Of a stretch of 10,553 nucleotides of DNA, positions 1-7,874 are shown piece after piece. Source of the DNA: Lachnospiraceae bacterium (GTDB lineage Bacteria > Bacillota_A > Clostridia > Lachnospirales > Lachnospiraceae); NCBI GenBank assembly GCA_017553665.1, contig JAFZKM010000328.1, forward strand, positions 1 through 10,553, written 5' to 3'. The translations under genes were made by a program, and so were the position numbers. Position 1 is the first letter of the stretch. Every line of letters starts with the position of its first letter. The notes under the pieces were generated by a model that worked only from the letters and a program-made list of their open reading frames with translations, was not told the origin of the DNA and made no database searches.

Positions 1-196
1 CCTTCTGCTTCTCCTCAGGCATGAGTCCGAAGCTGTAGCCGCTGCTCTGCGTAAATGCGCCGCCGAAGCCCCTGATCGTCTGGTATTTCCGGTCTCTGTA
101 AATGCGCACGGTCCTCATCGCGTTCTCGCCGCGGTCGAACTCAGGCATCTCCTGCCAGAATCTTTTGTTATTGAAGTCTGTTATATATGCTTTCAT
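1..196 (-). CDS. GH30 family beta-glucosidase/beta-1,6-glucanase-like enzyme, N-terminal fragment
   Basis: Only the first 65 codons lie in the window; the gene runs off the left edge. The start is the ATG at 196, preceded by an AAAGGA ribosome site 5 bases upstream and 23 bases after the stop of the GH94 gene. Around residues 38-58 is the segment YQTIRGFGGAFTQSSGYSF, which matches the conserved N-terminal signature of glycoside hydrolase family 30 (GFGGAFT followed by a small/aromatic run), where the TIM barrel begins. GH30 members act on beta-glucosyl linkages; those nearest this signature include glucosylceramidase-like beta-glucosidases and beta-1,6-glucanases. There is no signal peptide: the N-terminus is MKAYITDFNN, so a cytoplasmic enzyme is expected. 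As last visible gene of a beta-glucan operon, it may remove beta-1,6-linked glucose branches from imported oligosaccharides. Family is fairly certain; the subfamily and catalytic residues are outside the window. Confidence 0.8.
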   Translation of the reverse strand, partial: MKAYITDFNNKRFWQEMPEFDRGENAMRTVRIYRDRKYQTIRGFGGAFTQSSGYSFGLMPEEKQK

Positions 197-219
197 AACT
201 TTCCTTTCTCATTTGCGGT

Positions 220-2715
220 TCACTGCCTGCGCCTGTACCAGTAAAGCAGCAGCCAGCTCGCGGCTCCGGTCAGGTACGGGTACATTCCGCGTCCGTTCGG
301 GTCAAAATACTCGGGGATCCCCGGATATATCCTTACTGTTTCAAAATCCATGCTCTGATGCACCAGCGCTTCGATCACTCTGTCGGCCTCTTCCTTAAAG
401 CCGCGTATCAGCAGCGCGTATGCGAACATTACCGCCATGTGGCAGAATACCGCGCCGTTCTCCTTGGTTCCGTAGGCAAAGCCGAACATGCGCCCCAGCT
501 TATGCGCATAGGCCTCTTCGTCCTTAAAGCGCGTGTTGAGCCTGAAGCCTCCGATCTCTTTGCGGAACAGGTATTTCTCCGCGACCGGGAGCATCCTTCC
601 GATATCCTCATCGGTCGCTGTTCCCGACATTATCGTAAATACCGCGCCTGTGAGCATCACGCGTCTGTCCTCAATGCTCTCGACCGCCTGTCCTTCATTG
701 TCGTAATATCCGTTGAACCAGGTAAGGTCACCCGAGGTCAGGCGCTCGTTCCTTCTGATATGCTCCATGACCGAATCAGCGATCAGGTTCAGCTTACCGG
801 CCAGTTCCTTCGCTTCGAGCATGACCTTTTCACCCGAGACCGTATGCCGCACCTTCCGGCAGTATTCCTCAAGTATCCCGCGCTTGCGAACCGAACAGTC
901 TGCTGTCGCCTCAGGCGTATCGAATTCATCTGAAAGACTTCCCTTCTGCTCCGCGCAGATCGTGAAAAGCCCATCGGTCAGCTCCGCAAGCTCCTTTAAG
1001 AGGCTCACCTTTCCGCCCCTTTTGGCAATGAACTCAGCGAGAGTCTTTAAATTCCCCGCGTAAGCCGCCGTAAAAGCCACACTCTCGCCCTTTTCGGGCG
1101 CCATATCGAGCGCGTCATTCCAGTCTGCGCCCCGCAGCAGCATATTTCCATGCTCTCCGGTCTCACAGGCTGTCGTTATATGCATCAGCAGAATGTGTTC
1201 GAATAAGCTTCCGCGGTATGTATCTCCGTTTTGGGTCATCAGCAGTGTATTATCCGCAGAAGCAGAGTCATACTCTTCGTCCGCCGCTCTCGCCCTCATG
1301 CAGAGACGGTCCTTGAAATAAGACTGTTCCGTATCCATCACGGCTTCATCGCCCGAGAGTTCCATATAGAGCCTCATCGTGATCCAGGGCCATACACCGT
1401 GGTCCATCCAGACTCTCGCGATGCCGTTTCTGTCGGCAATGAACTCACCGGGCCTGCTGCCGATGATCGTCGCGTTGGTTCCGTCCGCGCGTACTCCGGC
1501 ATAGTTGTTTACCAGCAGATCCCTTACCTGTGAAGGATCTCCGAGCATCAATGCGAGGCAGTCCTGCCACAGGTCTCTCCAGCCGCGTCCGCCCTTGCCG
1601 TAGTCGTGATAAGGCAGGAACGAACATCCGAAAATGCGTCTGAGTACAGGCTCCGCTGATACCCAGAGCTTGTAATTCCACAGTTCCCCGTGTCCGTCTT
1701 TGTGTCCGAGTCCTGCCTGCGCTTTCTCCAGCCAGTACCTTTCGTTCGTCTCGAGCGCTGCGCCGAGTTTTTCTGAGCTGCCCAGCCTTTCCATAATCGA
1801 GTCCGCGCCGTTATACTCATCGTCCTCCTCACGGGCTCCGATGAAAATGATGTATTCACAGCTCTGAGCAGGCTTTAAGCGGCACTTTTCAAAGATCAGT
1901 CCCCCTGCTGCCTCAACGCCCTCAAACGAACATCCCGCAGCCACTCCCGCGGATGCTGACGGATCACCGTTCTTGCGCATCAGCCCGCGCGGGAATTCAT
2001 AGTCTCCGCCTTCGCCGATCACATGATCCGCGGTCGGAAGGAATGCTTCAGGCGCATTGCCGCTGCCATCGCAGCCCAGCACGAAATATTCAGTATGATT
2101 CTTTAAATGTCCTCTCTCGTCAAAACTCAGAGTCGGCTTCAGCCTTACCCCGTATCTCTCGGTCGAAATGCGGTGGAGCAGGCTCGTAACATGTCTGTGA
2201 TCGCGCAGGTTCACAGCAGAGCGTCCGTACAGCGGGATAACAGCCATCGGCTCGAATTCAGCCTCCGTGCTGCCCATGTTTTGGATACGCGCGCGCATCA
2301 CCTGTGCTTTTGTCGCGTCCGCGGGAACAAAACTCATAACCTCGGCACGCAGCTTCATATCACCATGTTCGATATCGAGGCTGCTCTCATGCCAAAGAAG
2401 CCCGCCCCTTACGCTGATCTCCTCCGGGCCATGTCCTTCAGCCTTCTGCCATACCGAAGCGCCCGTCACCGAACGCAGGCTTCCGTCCGGAAACCTCAGC
2501 CAGAAATTCCTTTTGGATTTATTGTTGTGAAGATCGAAGGAACTCGTCGGAGGCAGGATGAAGCGGTTCTGATCGAGCATGAGATCTCCGCCGCCGTCGG
2601 GCGTTACCGAACCCATCAGACCGGCTTCATTGCACAGCGGAAAATACAGGTACGAATTCGCACCTGCATTTTTCAGTTCAAAGGTTCCCTTATCATCAAG
2701 AAATGTATATCCCAT
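220..2715 (-). CDS. GH94 disaccharide phosphorylase (laminaribiose or cellobiose phosphorylase-like)
   Basis: A full-length 831-residue GH94 inverting phosphorylase, expected to split a beta-glucosyl disaccharide with phosphate into alpha-glucose 1-phosphate and glucose in the cytoplasm. Visible landmarks are the N-terminal beta-sandwich start (residues 4-45, YLYFPLCNEAGLMGSVTP), the barrel motif GGRGWRDLWQDCLALML (375-391), the catalytic DWND motif (531-534, in RGADWNDALD), ENG..FCHM (752-760), and TGAASW (816-821) near the C-terminus. The histidine and TG-S motifs fit the phosphate-binding positions of the family. Length is close to cellobiose phosphorylases (about 800-830). The N-terminus, however, is unlike the typical cellobiose phosphorylase opening, and the surrounding beta-1,3-glucanases make laminaribiose the better guess. 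Start ATG 2715 has a G-rich ribosome site (GGGGGA, 6 bases upstream), 25 bases after the LacI stop. No signal peptide. Family is secure; the natural disaccharide is inference. Confidence 0.88.
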   Translation of the reverse strand: MGYTFLDDKGTFELKNAGANSYLYFPLCNEAGLMGSVTPDGGGDLMLDQNRFILPPTSSFDLHNNKSKRNFWLRFPDGSLRSVTGASVWQKAEGHGPEEISVRGGLLWHESSLDIEHGDMKLRAEVMSFVPADATKAQVMRARIQNMGSTEAEFEPMAVIPLYGRSAVNLRDHRHVTSLLHRISTERYGVRLKPTLSFDERGHLKNHTEYFVLGCDGSGNAPEAFLPTADHVIGEGGDYEFPRGLMRKNGDPSASAGVAAGCSFEGVEAAGGLIFEKCRLKPAQSCEYIIFIGAREEDDEYNGADSIMERLGSSEKLGAALETNERYWLEKAQAGLGHKDGHGELWNYKLWVSAEPVLRRIFGCSFLPYHDYGKGGRGWRDLWQDCLALMLGDPSQVRDLLVNNYAGVRADGTNATIIGSRPGEFIADRNGIARVWMDHGVWPWITMRLYMELSGDEAVMDTEQSYFKDRLCMRARAADEEYDSASADNTLLMTQNGDTYRGSLFEHILLMHITTACETGEHGNMLLRGADWNDALDMAPEKGESVAFTAAYAGNLKTLAEFIAKRGGKVSLLKELAELTDGLFTICAEQKGSLSDEFDTPEATADCSVRKRGILEEYCRKVRHTVSGEKVMLEAKELAGKLNLIADSVMEHIRRNERLTSGDLTWFNGYYDNEGQAVESIEDRRVMLTGAVFTIMSGTATDEDIGRMLPVAEKYLFRKEIGGFRLNTRFKDEEAYAHKLGRMFGFAYGTKENGAVFCHMAVMFAYALLIRGFKEEADRVIEALVHQSMDFETVRIYPGIPEYFDPNGRGMYPYLTGAASWLLLYWYRRRQ

Positions 2716-2740
2716 CTTAAATCCCCCGGGTCATGTATCT

Positions 2741-3742
2741 TTAGTTGCCCGCAAGCCTGCAGGAATCGCGCAGCACAAGCTCGGGCTTCAGCCTGATGCT
2801 CATTCCCTCGTCCGCGCCCTCGCGCCTGATCAGCCTGATGATCTCTGTCGCGCTCTTGCTTCCGAGTTCGACAACGGGTGAGTGTATCGTGGTCAGGCCC
2901 GGTCTGTAATACTGAGCGAGGATCGTGTCATCGAAACCCACAATGCTTACCTGCTCGGGTACCTGTATGCCCATCTGCTTCATCGCGCGAATGCAGCCCC
3001 ATGCCATCTCATCGTTCGCGCAGAAAAACGCGTCGGGCAGCTCTCCGCCGCGCACCAGCAGCCTGTACATCTCACTGTACGCGATGGCTTCCTCGAAATA
3101 ACCGTTCAGTATGAATTTCTCTTCGATCGGGAAATTGTATTTTTCAAGCGTCTTTTTGTAAGCCTCGAAGCGCGCTTTTTCATCGAAGTTCGGTACTCCG
3201 TGTACATAGCCTATGCGCTTATGACCCATCTTTATCAGGTATTCGACCGCCTGCTCCGCGCCGCTCGTATTGTCAATGACTACGCTCGAGACCTTCTCGG
3301 AGCAGTACTCACGGTCAATGAAAACGATCGGCATGTTTATGCGCTCGAGTCTCTCTATGTAATTGTCCGCGAAGCCGTCGTTCATTATGATCGCGCCCTC
3401 CACACCGGAGCTCAGGATCATATTGTAGATCTCTTCGCTTGTGTTCTCATTGCTTACGTAAATGTTGAGAACATAGCCGTTCATCTTGCACTGCAGATGG
3501 ACCGCCTGCACCAGCTGTCTGTAGAAATCACCCTGAACGCTCGAAAGAAACAGTCCTACCGTATTCTTCTTGCTCGTCTTTAAGTACTTCGCGTTGACGT
3601 TAGGAACGTATTTTAAACGCTCCACCGTCTCAAGCACTCTTTTGGCGGTCTCCTCACTGACATTACCTACATTGTTCAGCACATTTGACACTGTCGATAT
3701 CGCAACATGCGATTCGCGCGCAACATCCTTGATCGTAACCAT
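2741..3742 (-). CDS. LacI-family transcriptional regulator
   Basis: A 333-residue LacI/GalR repressor-type protein. Residues 3-22 form the helix-turn-helix (TIKDVARESHVAISTVSNVL), followed by the hinge-helix region (about 47-56, VPNVNAKYLKT) and a periplasmic-binding-protein-like effector domain. Effector landmarks include KARFEAY (189-195), FFCANDEMAWG (239-249) and VSIVGFDDT (265-273), with Arg191, Asn243-Asp244 and Asp271 at usual sugar-contact positions. The chosen start is ATG 3742; a GTG 18 bases upstream (3760) is also in frame. The GAGGA ribosome site at 3750-3754 lies between the two and serves the ATG, and the conserved DNA-binding domain begins directly there. The start is only 2 bases after the GH17 stop, so translation is probably coupled. 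It sits inside the beta-glucan operon and probably controls it, with an oligosaccharide or glucose derivative as effector. No operator is visible in this window. Confidence 0.95.
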   Translation of the reverse strand: MVTIKDVARESHVAISTVSNVLNNVGNVSEETAKRVLETVERLKYVPNVNAKYLKTSKKNTVGLFLSSVQGDFYRQLVQAVHLQCKMNGYVLNIYVSNENTSEEIYNMILSSGVEGAIIMNDGFADNYIERLERINMPIVFIDREYCSEKVSSVVIDNTSGAEQAVEYLIKMGHKRIGYVHGVPNFDEKARFEAYKKTLEKYNFPIEEKFILNGYFEEAIAYSEMYRLLVRGGELPDAFFCANDEMAWGCIRAMKQMGIQVPEQVSIVGFDDTILAQYYRPGLTTIHSPVVELGSKSATEIIRLIRREGADEGMSIRLKPELVLRDSCRLAGN

Positions 3743-3754
3743 TGTTATTTCCTC
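3740..3754 (-). promoter_or_regulatory. Ribosome binding site of the LacI gene inside the end of the GH17 gene
   Basis: GAGGA (3750-3754) is formed by the last codons of the GH17 gene (Arg-Lys before TAA) and lies 7 bases before ATG 3742. It fixes the LacI start at 3742 rather than GTG 3760, and makes LacI translation probably dependent on ribosomes finishing the GH17 gene. Confidence 0.8.
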
Positions 3755-4656
3755 ACCCACGCACTTTTTTTAGTTCTGTCAACGTTATATATGCCCCAGT
3801 GTTTCTCTGGCTCGTTTTCATCGTCACTGCCCTTCCATGGCTCGTCAAAAGCCTCAAAGACAAATACTCCGATGTCTTCGGCCTCCGCCCATTCCCAAAG
3901 GGCGGTAAGGTACTGCACCTGTGTTTCCTCATTGGCCTGGGAGCTGTCCATCGAATGCCCGTTGCTCTTCGTAGCCCAGCCGCATTCGGTGAAAATGACT
4001 TCCTTCTCCGGATATCTGGCTTTGATCATCCGGTAATCTTCCTGATTCGCTGCCAATGCCTTGTCGGAGGATATCCCGTTCCAGAGAGGATAACTGTGGA
4101 TCGAGATAATGTCTATCTTCTTTACGAGTTCCTCAAGCTGCAGCCACTCGTATGTCCCCTCGTTATAGGTAATGGGCTGCTTACAGCCTTCCCGGAGGGC
4201 CGTCGCGAACTCAATCAGGCGGTCCGCCGTAACAAGATCAGCTCCCCAGTTGGGGCGGTTCTCATTGCCGACCGAAACGCACATGATCTCGTCGGGATAT
4301 TCATTAGCCAGCGTGATCAGTTTTTTTATCGCTCTGTCATTGGCCGCGGCGTTCTTCTGAAGTCTCGCGGCATTCAGGTTTTCCTTCAGCCAGGGACAGC
4401 CGATATTGTTGAATTCCCTTTTCGGATCGATCCCGATCATGAGCTTCAGCGGCAGTTTATTGTCCCTGATGACTCTGAGCACCGTTCGCGCATGCGCGTT
4501 TGGCTCATACATCCTGATGTATCTGTAGCCGTCCGCGATCAGGATCCTGAGATCCTCCTCGACTTCGGCGTAGCTCGGGCATACGCCGGTCCGCGGGCTC
4601 TGTCCCCCGCGGTAGCCGGAATAGCATATACCCCTGTCGTTCTTCCAATATTTCAT
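3745..4656 (-). CDS. GH17-family beta-1,3-glucanase-like glycosidase, cytoplasmic
   Basis: A complete 303-residue single-domain protein resembling bacterial and fungal glycoside hydrolase family 17 (COG5309-type exo/endo-beta-1,3-glucanases and transglycosylases). The N-terminal strand GICYSGYRGGQSP (9-21) and the segment YRYIRMYEPN (44-53) fit the first barrel strands. Glu132 in CVSVGNE (126-132) is the expected acid/base and Glu224 in IFTECGW (221-227) the expected nucleophile. The C-terminal FEAFDEPWK ... EKHWGIY (267-290) is typical of the family. There is no signal peptide or membrane segment, so it should act on imported oligosaccharides. ATG 4656 has a GAGGGA ribosome site 4 bases upstream, 13 bases after the preceding stop. 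Its last codons contain the ribosome site for the LacI gene. Likely role: hydrolysis or transglycosylation of beta-1,3-glucooligosaccharides. Family and active-site assignment are strong; the exact product pattern cannot be read from sequence. Confidence 0.87.
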   Translation of the reverse strand: MKYWKNDRGICYSGYRGGQSPRTGVCPSYAEVEEDLRILIADGYRYIRMYEPNAHARTVLRVIRDNKLPLKLMIGIDPKREFNNIGCPWLKENLNAARLQKNAAANDRAIKKLITLANEYPDEIMCVSVGNENRPNWGADLVTADRLIEFATALREGCKQPITYNEGTYEWLQLEELVKKIDIISIHSYPLWNGISSDKALAANQEDYRMIKARYPEKEVIFTECGWATKSNGHSMDSSQANEETQVQYLTALWEWAEAEDIGVFVFEAFDEPWKGSDDENEPEKHWGIYNVDRTKKSAWVRK

Positions 4657-4669
4657 ACGATCCCTCTTC

Positions 4670-7600
4670 TTATTCCAAAACCGCGTCGATCCTCACGATA
4701 CCGCCCGCGCGGAGCATTTCGGCATATTCTCCCGAAAGGGTATCGCCTTCAGTCTCAATGACCTTGCCCTGCGTCGTAAGGAGCTTCATCGATGTGATCC
4801 TTGCGGCATTGTCTCCGTAAGTAGACCTGCGTGAATCGTTGTGATAAACGATCCTGCACTGTCCCATAAAGGTCCAGGCGGCAATACCGTCTTCCTTGAA
4901 GAAGCTGCCCTTAAGCGCCGGCGCGAACCTGATCTCGAGTCCGTTCTCTCCGACAGCAAAGAGCCTGTCTCCGGCGAACATGCGGATATACATGCTGATC
5001 ACCTCGGTGGTAGAGCCCGAAAGCCTCGCCACAAAGCCTCTTCCGTGAACACGCTCGTCGGGATTCGCGCTCGAAGCTATGAATGACGAATTCTCGAGGA
5101 TGCTCCTTCCGTACACGCCCGGATCCATGAAGGGGATAAAGGCAGTCTGCATCGCGTCATAATATTCATCATAGAGTCCGTTCTTCAGCAGCGCGTACAG
5201 ATACTTGTACTCCATGTGGAGGAAAATGCTCTCCCTCTCGAGCCAGCCGGGCGTAAATGCCCTGATCCTGCCGTACTGCAGCGAAAGGTCTTCTATCGAC
5301 TCACTGGTCTTGAACATCTTAAGCTTCGTGTCATACAAACCGCTCGAAAGCACATCCGCGTGTACTTTTCCCGTGTCATCAGCGTTCCTGTCCGCGCATT
5401 CCGCCTTCATTGAGAAGTATCTTGCGGGACCCTCGAGGAATCTGGGGAGCGCATGAGCCTTAAAGCCCTTCACGCTCACATATATCCTCTGCGCTTCCGC
5501 GTCCGCGTGCTCGTCGTATGCCGTGGGCTCGAACGTGAAATACGTAGGTATCCTTCCTCCGAAAAGCTTTACCGCCTTTTCGATCCCGGCATCAAGCCTT
5601 GCCGTAACTGCATCCAGGAACTCTGCCGCCTCCTCAGCGGGGATTACCTTCATCCTGCCGCAAAGAGGATTATAAACAATTCTCCTGTATTCCTCGCGCG
5701 CTTTCGCGCAACGATCCCAGTATTCAAAGTCGGCATTGCCTTCATTGCCGTTTTCTTCGGTTTCCGCGGCAAGAGGCACAGGGTATTTCTTAAGCAGTCC
5801 GGCTATCGCCTCATAGTATGACGCGACCTCAACGGGGAGTCTCATATCCGTTTTCCCCGCATGCCCGCGCAGAAATCCCGCGAGCCTCCGAAGTTCATAG
5901 GTCTCGGGCATGGAACTTGCGAACATGGCGGGAAGTCCGTTCATGGCATCGTTCCAGCCGGGCTTTCCGCCCTCCATCTCGATTCCCATTCCGTAGGAGT
6001 CGAGAGTTGAGAACTTGTTGAGTACCAAAGTGAACAGCTTAGCCGCAAAACCTGTCTCCACAAAGCTTCCGTCCGCGTTTCTCTTCCAGTTTGTCGCGCC
6101 GGGCACAAAGCCTTCTTCAGCCGCCTTGTCCGCGGAACGCTTCATCGACTCGTACTGGCATACTCTTCGGCCGTCGAGCACATAAGTCTCGCTGCGCGGT
6201 CGTACCTGCATATCGCTGTCATAGAAACGGTATCCGCCGGAAGCAAAAAGCTCATCCACCTTATCGGGCCATACCGACACATAATTCTCGATAAGGTCCA
6301 TCAGATAGTCCCAATGGTCGCTCCAATAGCCCTCGAGCGCGCCCGCTTCGATCTGCTCATCACACAGGGGAAGCAGTTCCCCGGCAAGTTCCTTGGGATT
6401 CTTCTTTAATTTCGCTCCGCATGCTTCGATCGCCCTGAACAGTTCGCCGGGCTTGAAGCTGTTCTCCAGAATGCTTCCGCATACCGCGCTGTCGCAGGCG
6501 TCCTGAAGCACCGAGAGCGCCTTTCCCATCATCCCCTTCTTTACCCTGAAAGTCGCGGGCCTGATCTCAAGCGGATTGTAGCCGTCAAGCTGCATGAGGC
6601 TCACGAAATATCTGATATTGTAATCCTTAAGTCCCGGGCAGAAGAACACGTCATTCCTGCGGTTCTGGCATACATCCCTGAAGTTGCCGTTGCCCTGGGA
6701 ATAATAACCGCCTTCTATCGTAAAGTAGTTGTAATCGCGTTCGGGATCTCCGTGCTTGCGGCTGTAGAGATAGAGCACCGCGTCGCCCATCAGCACCGGA
6801 TAACCGCCGCGCAGGAAATTGTCAAGATAGCACTGCTCGATATATTTGTCAAAGGCTGCGGAAGAAGTCTCTGTCCTCACATCCGCAGTCAGTTCCTCAG
6901 CGAGCTCATTTGCCTCTTCGAGCTTGCGCCTTGAGAAGCCCTCGTCAAGGTATCCCGAAAGACGCTCGTTCAGCATCTGCGCGGAAGGCGCGAATCCCAG
7001 ATAAGAAGTCCATGAGATCGCGGTTCCTGCCTTTATGACCGCCCTGATCGGCGTGAACGCGCAGGGAACCTTGTTCACTACCTCTTTGCAGAAAGAGATT
7101 CCGTCGAGTCCCTTTTCCTCAAAGCCCGCCGGCTCGCAAAGCGAAGTATCCCAGCCGAATATCTCGTCGGCATCGCAGATAAACGGAGCCAGACGGCCTT
7201 CAAATACGCAGGCGTAGAAATACCCGTCTTTGATCTCGTCGACCTTTGCCGAATCCTCTGTGGAAGCTCTCATGGCGAATATCGGCGCGTTCTTATCGGT
7301 ATTTCCTATCGCGGTCCAGCTCTTGAACAGATTGCCCATTTCCTGAAACTGTCCGTTGCTGATGCCCCTCGGGATGATCTTCGCGGCTCCGTCGAGCACC
7401 TCGACGTTCCGGTCCGCTTCAGTGCGGTTCTCAAGCTTTACTCTTCTTACCAGGGCTCCCAAAGGCTCCTTCGGAAGGATGAAATAATCGACCGTGATAT
7501 TCAGTCCGTACTTGGGAGAATACTCCTCAAGCTTCAGGCTGTTCTTGCGGACGGTCATGGTCCTTTTTGCGCCGCCCCTGTACCGGAAAGGTTCATAAAC

Positions 7601-7861
7601 CATTCCGTCGGCCGCGATAAAGGTCCTGAAGCCCTTGAGCGCGGTGTTTTCGTATTCGGTGCAGGCAGGATTGAACTCGATGATCGCTTCGGACTTGCTG
7701 TTGATCCCGAGACTTCCGAGAGCCTGTCCGCGGTTTGTGTAAAAAGCCCACATCGGTATTCCGTCCTCACCCGTCAGCCCCGGAAGGAAGCTGGAAAAAG
7801 GTACGGCACGGTCAAAATCCTCCAAAATAAAATCGCCTTCGTTAATCCTGTATCTGTTCAA
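4670..7861 (-). CDS. Large GH94-like phosphorylase, probable GH161 beta-1,3-oligoglucan phosphorylase
   Basis: A 1063-residue protein, much longer than a GH94 disaccharide phosphorylase. The opening (residues 11-60), with PFSSFLPGLTG, GIPMWAFYTNRGQALGSLGI and then EFNPA and GFRTFI, is the pattern I associate with large Firmicute proteins labelled cellobiose phosphorylase and placed in GH161 (beta-1,3-glucan phosphorylases related to GH94 and GH149). Other landmarks are IEGGYYSQGNGNFRDVCQNRRND (382-404), GGKPGWNDAMNGLP (631-644, carrying the equivalent of the DWND catalytic motif) and HGRGFVARLSGSTTE (939-953) near the C-terminus. Expected activity is stepwise phosphorolysis of beta-1,3-oligoglucans to glucose 1-phosphate. 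It is cytoplasmic, with no signal peptide. The start is TTG 7861: an AGAGGA site lies 7 bases upstream, no ATG precedes the conserved N-terminus, and the GH16 gene ends 11 bases before it. GH94-clan membership is firm; assignment to GH161 rests on recalled pattern and context. Confidence 0.8.
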   Translation of the reverse strand: MNRYRINEGDFILEDFDRAVPFSSFLPGLTGEDGIPMWAFYTNRGQALGSLGINSKSEAIIEFNPACTEYENTALKGFRTFIAADGMVYEPFRYRGGAKRTMTVRKNSLKLEEYSPKYGLNITVDYFILPKEPLGALVRRVKLENRTEADRNVEVLDGAAKIIPRGISNGQFQEMGNLFKSWTAIGNTDKNAPIFAMRASTEDSAKVDEIKDGYFYACVFEGRLAPFICDADEIFGWDTSLCEPAGFEEKGLDGISFCKEVVNKVPCAFTPIRAVIKAGTAISWTSYLGFAPSAQMLNERLSGYLDEGFSRRKLEEANELAEELTADVRTETSSAAFDKYIEQCYLDNFLRGGYPVLMGDAVLYLYSRKHGDPERDYNYFTIEGGYYSQGNGNFRDVCQNRRNDVFFCPGLKDYNIRYFVSLMQLDGYNPLEIRPATFRVKKGMMGKALSVLQDACDSAVCGSILENSFKPGELFRAIEACGAKLKKNPKELAGELLPLCDEQIEAGALEGYWSDHWDYLMDLIENYVSVWPDKVDELFASGGYRFYDSDMQVRPRSETYVLDGRRVCQYESMKRSADKAAEEGFVPGATNWKRNADGSFVETGFAAKLFTLVLNKFSTLDSYGMGIEMEGGKPGWNDAMNGLPAMFASSMPETYELRRLAGFLRGHAGKTDMRLPVEVASYYEAIAGLLKKYPVPLAAETEENGNEGNADFEYWDRCAKAREEYRRIVYNPLCGRMKVIPAEEAAEFLDAVTARLDAGIEKAVKLFGGRIPTYFTFEPTAYDEHADAEAQRIYVSVKGFKAHALPRFLEGPARYFSMKAECADRNADDTGKVHADVLSSGLYDTKLKMFKTSESIEDLSLQYGRIRAFTPGWLERESIFLHMEYKYLYALLKNGLYDEYYDAMQTAFIPFMDPGVYGRSILENSSFIASSANPDERVHGRGFVARLSGSTTEVISMYIRMFAGDRLFAVGENGLEIRFAPALKGSFFKEDGIAAWTFMGQCRIVYHNDSRRSTYGDNAARITSMKLLTTQGKVIETEGDTLSGEYAEMLRAGGIVRIDAVLE

Positions 7862-7874
7862 TGTCTTGTCCTCT
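7859..7874 (-). promoter_or_regulatory. Ribosome binding site and TTG start of the GH161-like gene
   Basis: On the minus strand AGAGGA (7869-7874) overlaps the TAG stop of the GH16 gene and is 7 bases before TTG 7861. No ATG or GTG with a ribosome site fits the conserved N-terminus better, so TTG is the likely start. The overlap suggests that the GH16 and GH161-like genes are translationally coupled. Confidence 0.75.

Noticed and set aside
197..219. Possible terminator between the GH94 and GH30 genes.
   Set aside because: The 23-base spacer contains only the ribosome site for the GH30 gene and no inverted repeat.
2717..2734. A five-codon mini-ORF (MTRGI) in the LacI-GH94 spacer, ending just before the GH94 start.
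   Set aside because: No ribosome site and no sign of a leader peptide; likely chance.
2716..2740. A CCCGGG palindrome in the LacI-GH94 spacer as a possible operator.
   Set aside because: It is only 6 bases, overlaps the G-rich ribosome site, and does not resemble the longer LacI-family operators with a central CG; no promoter is near it.
2107..3583. Plus-strand open frames of 229 and 233 codons opposite the GH94 and LacI genes.
   Set aside because: No recognisable domains, and the minus-strand genes fully account for the sequence; these are shadow frames.
3758..3772. An A7 run near the end of the GH17 gene where a -1 slip would join GH17 to the LacI frame.
   Set aside because: The frame is open after the run, but the run does not form a full slippery heptamer in the GH17 frame, no upstream stimulatory Shine-Dalgarno site is seen, the LacI gene has its own start and ribosome site, and such a fusion makes little functional sense.
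3742..4761. A 339-codon plus-strand open frame opposite the GH17 gene.
   Set aside because: It has no family signature, overlaps a clearly coding gene with intact catalytic motifs, and is explained by codon bias on the opposite strand.
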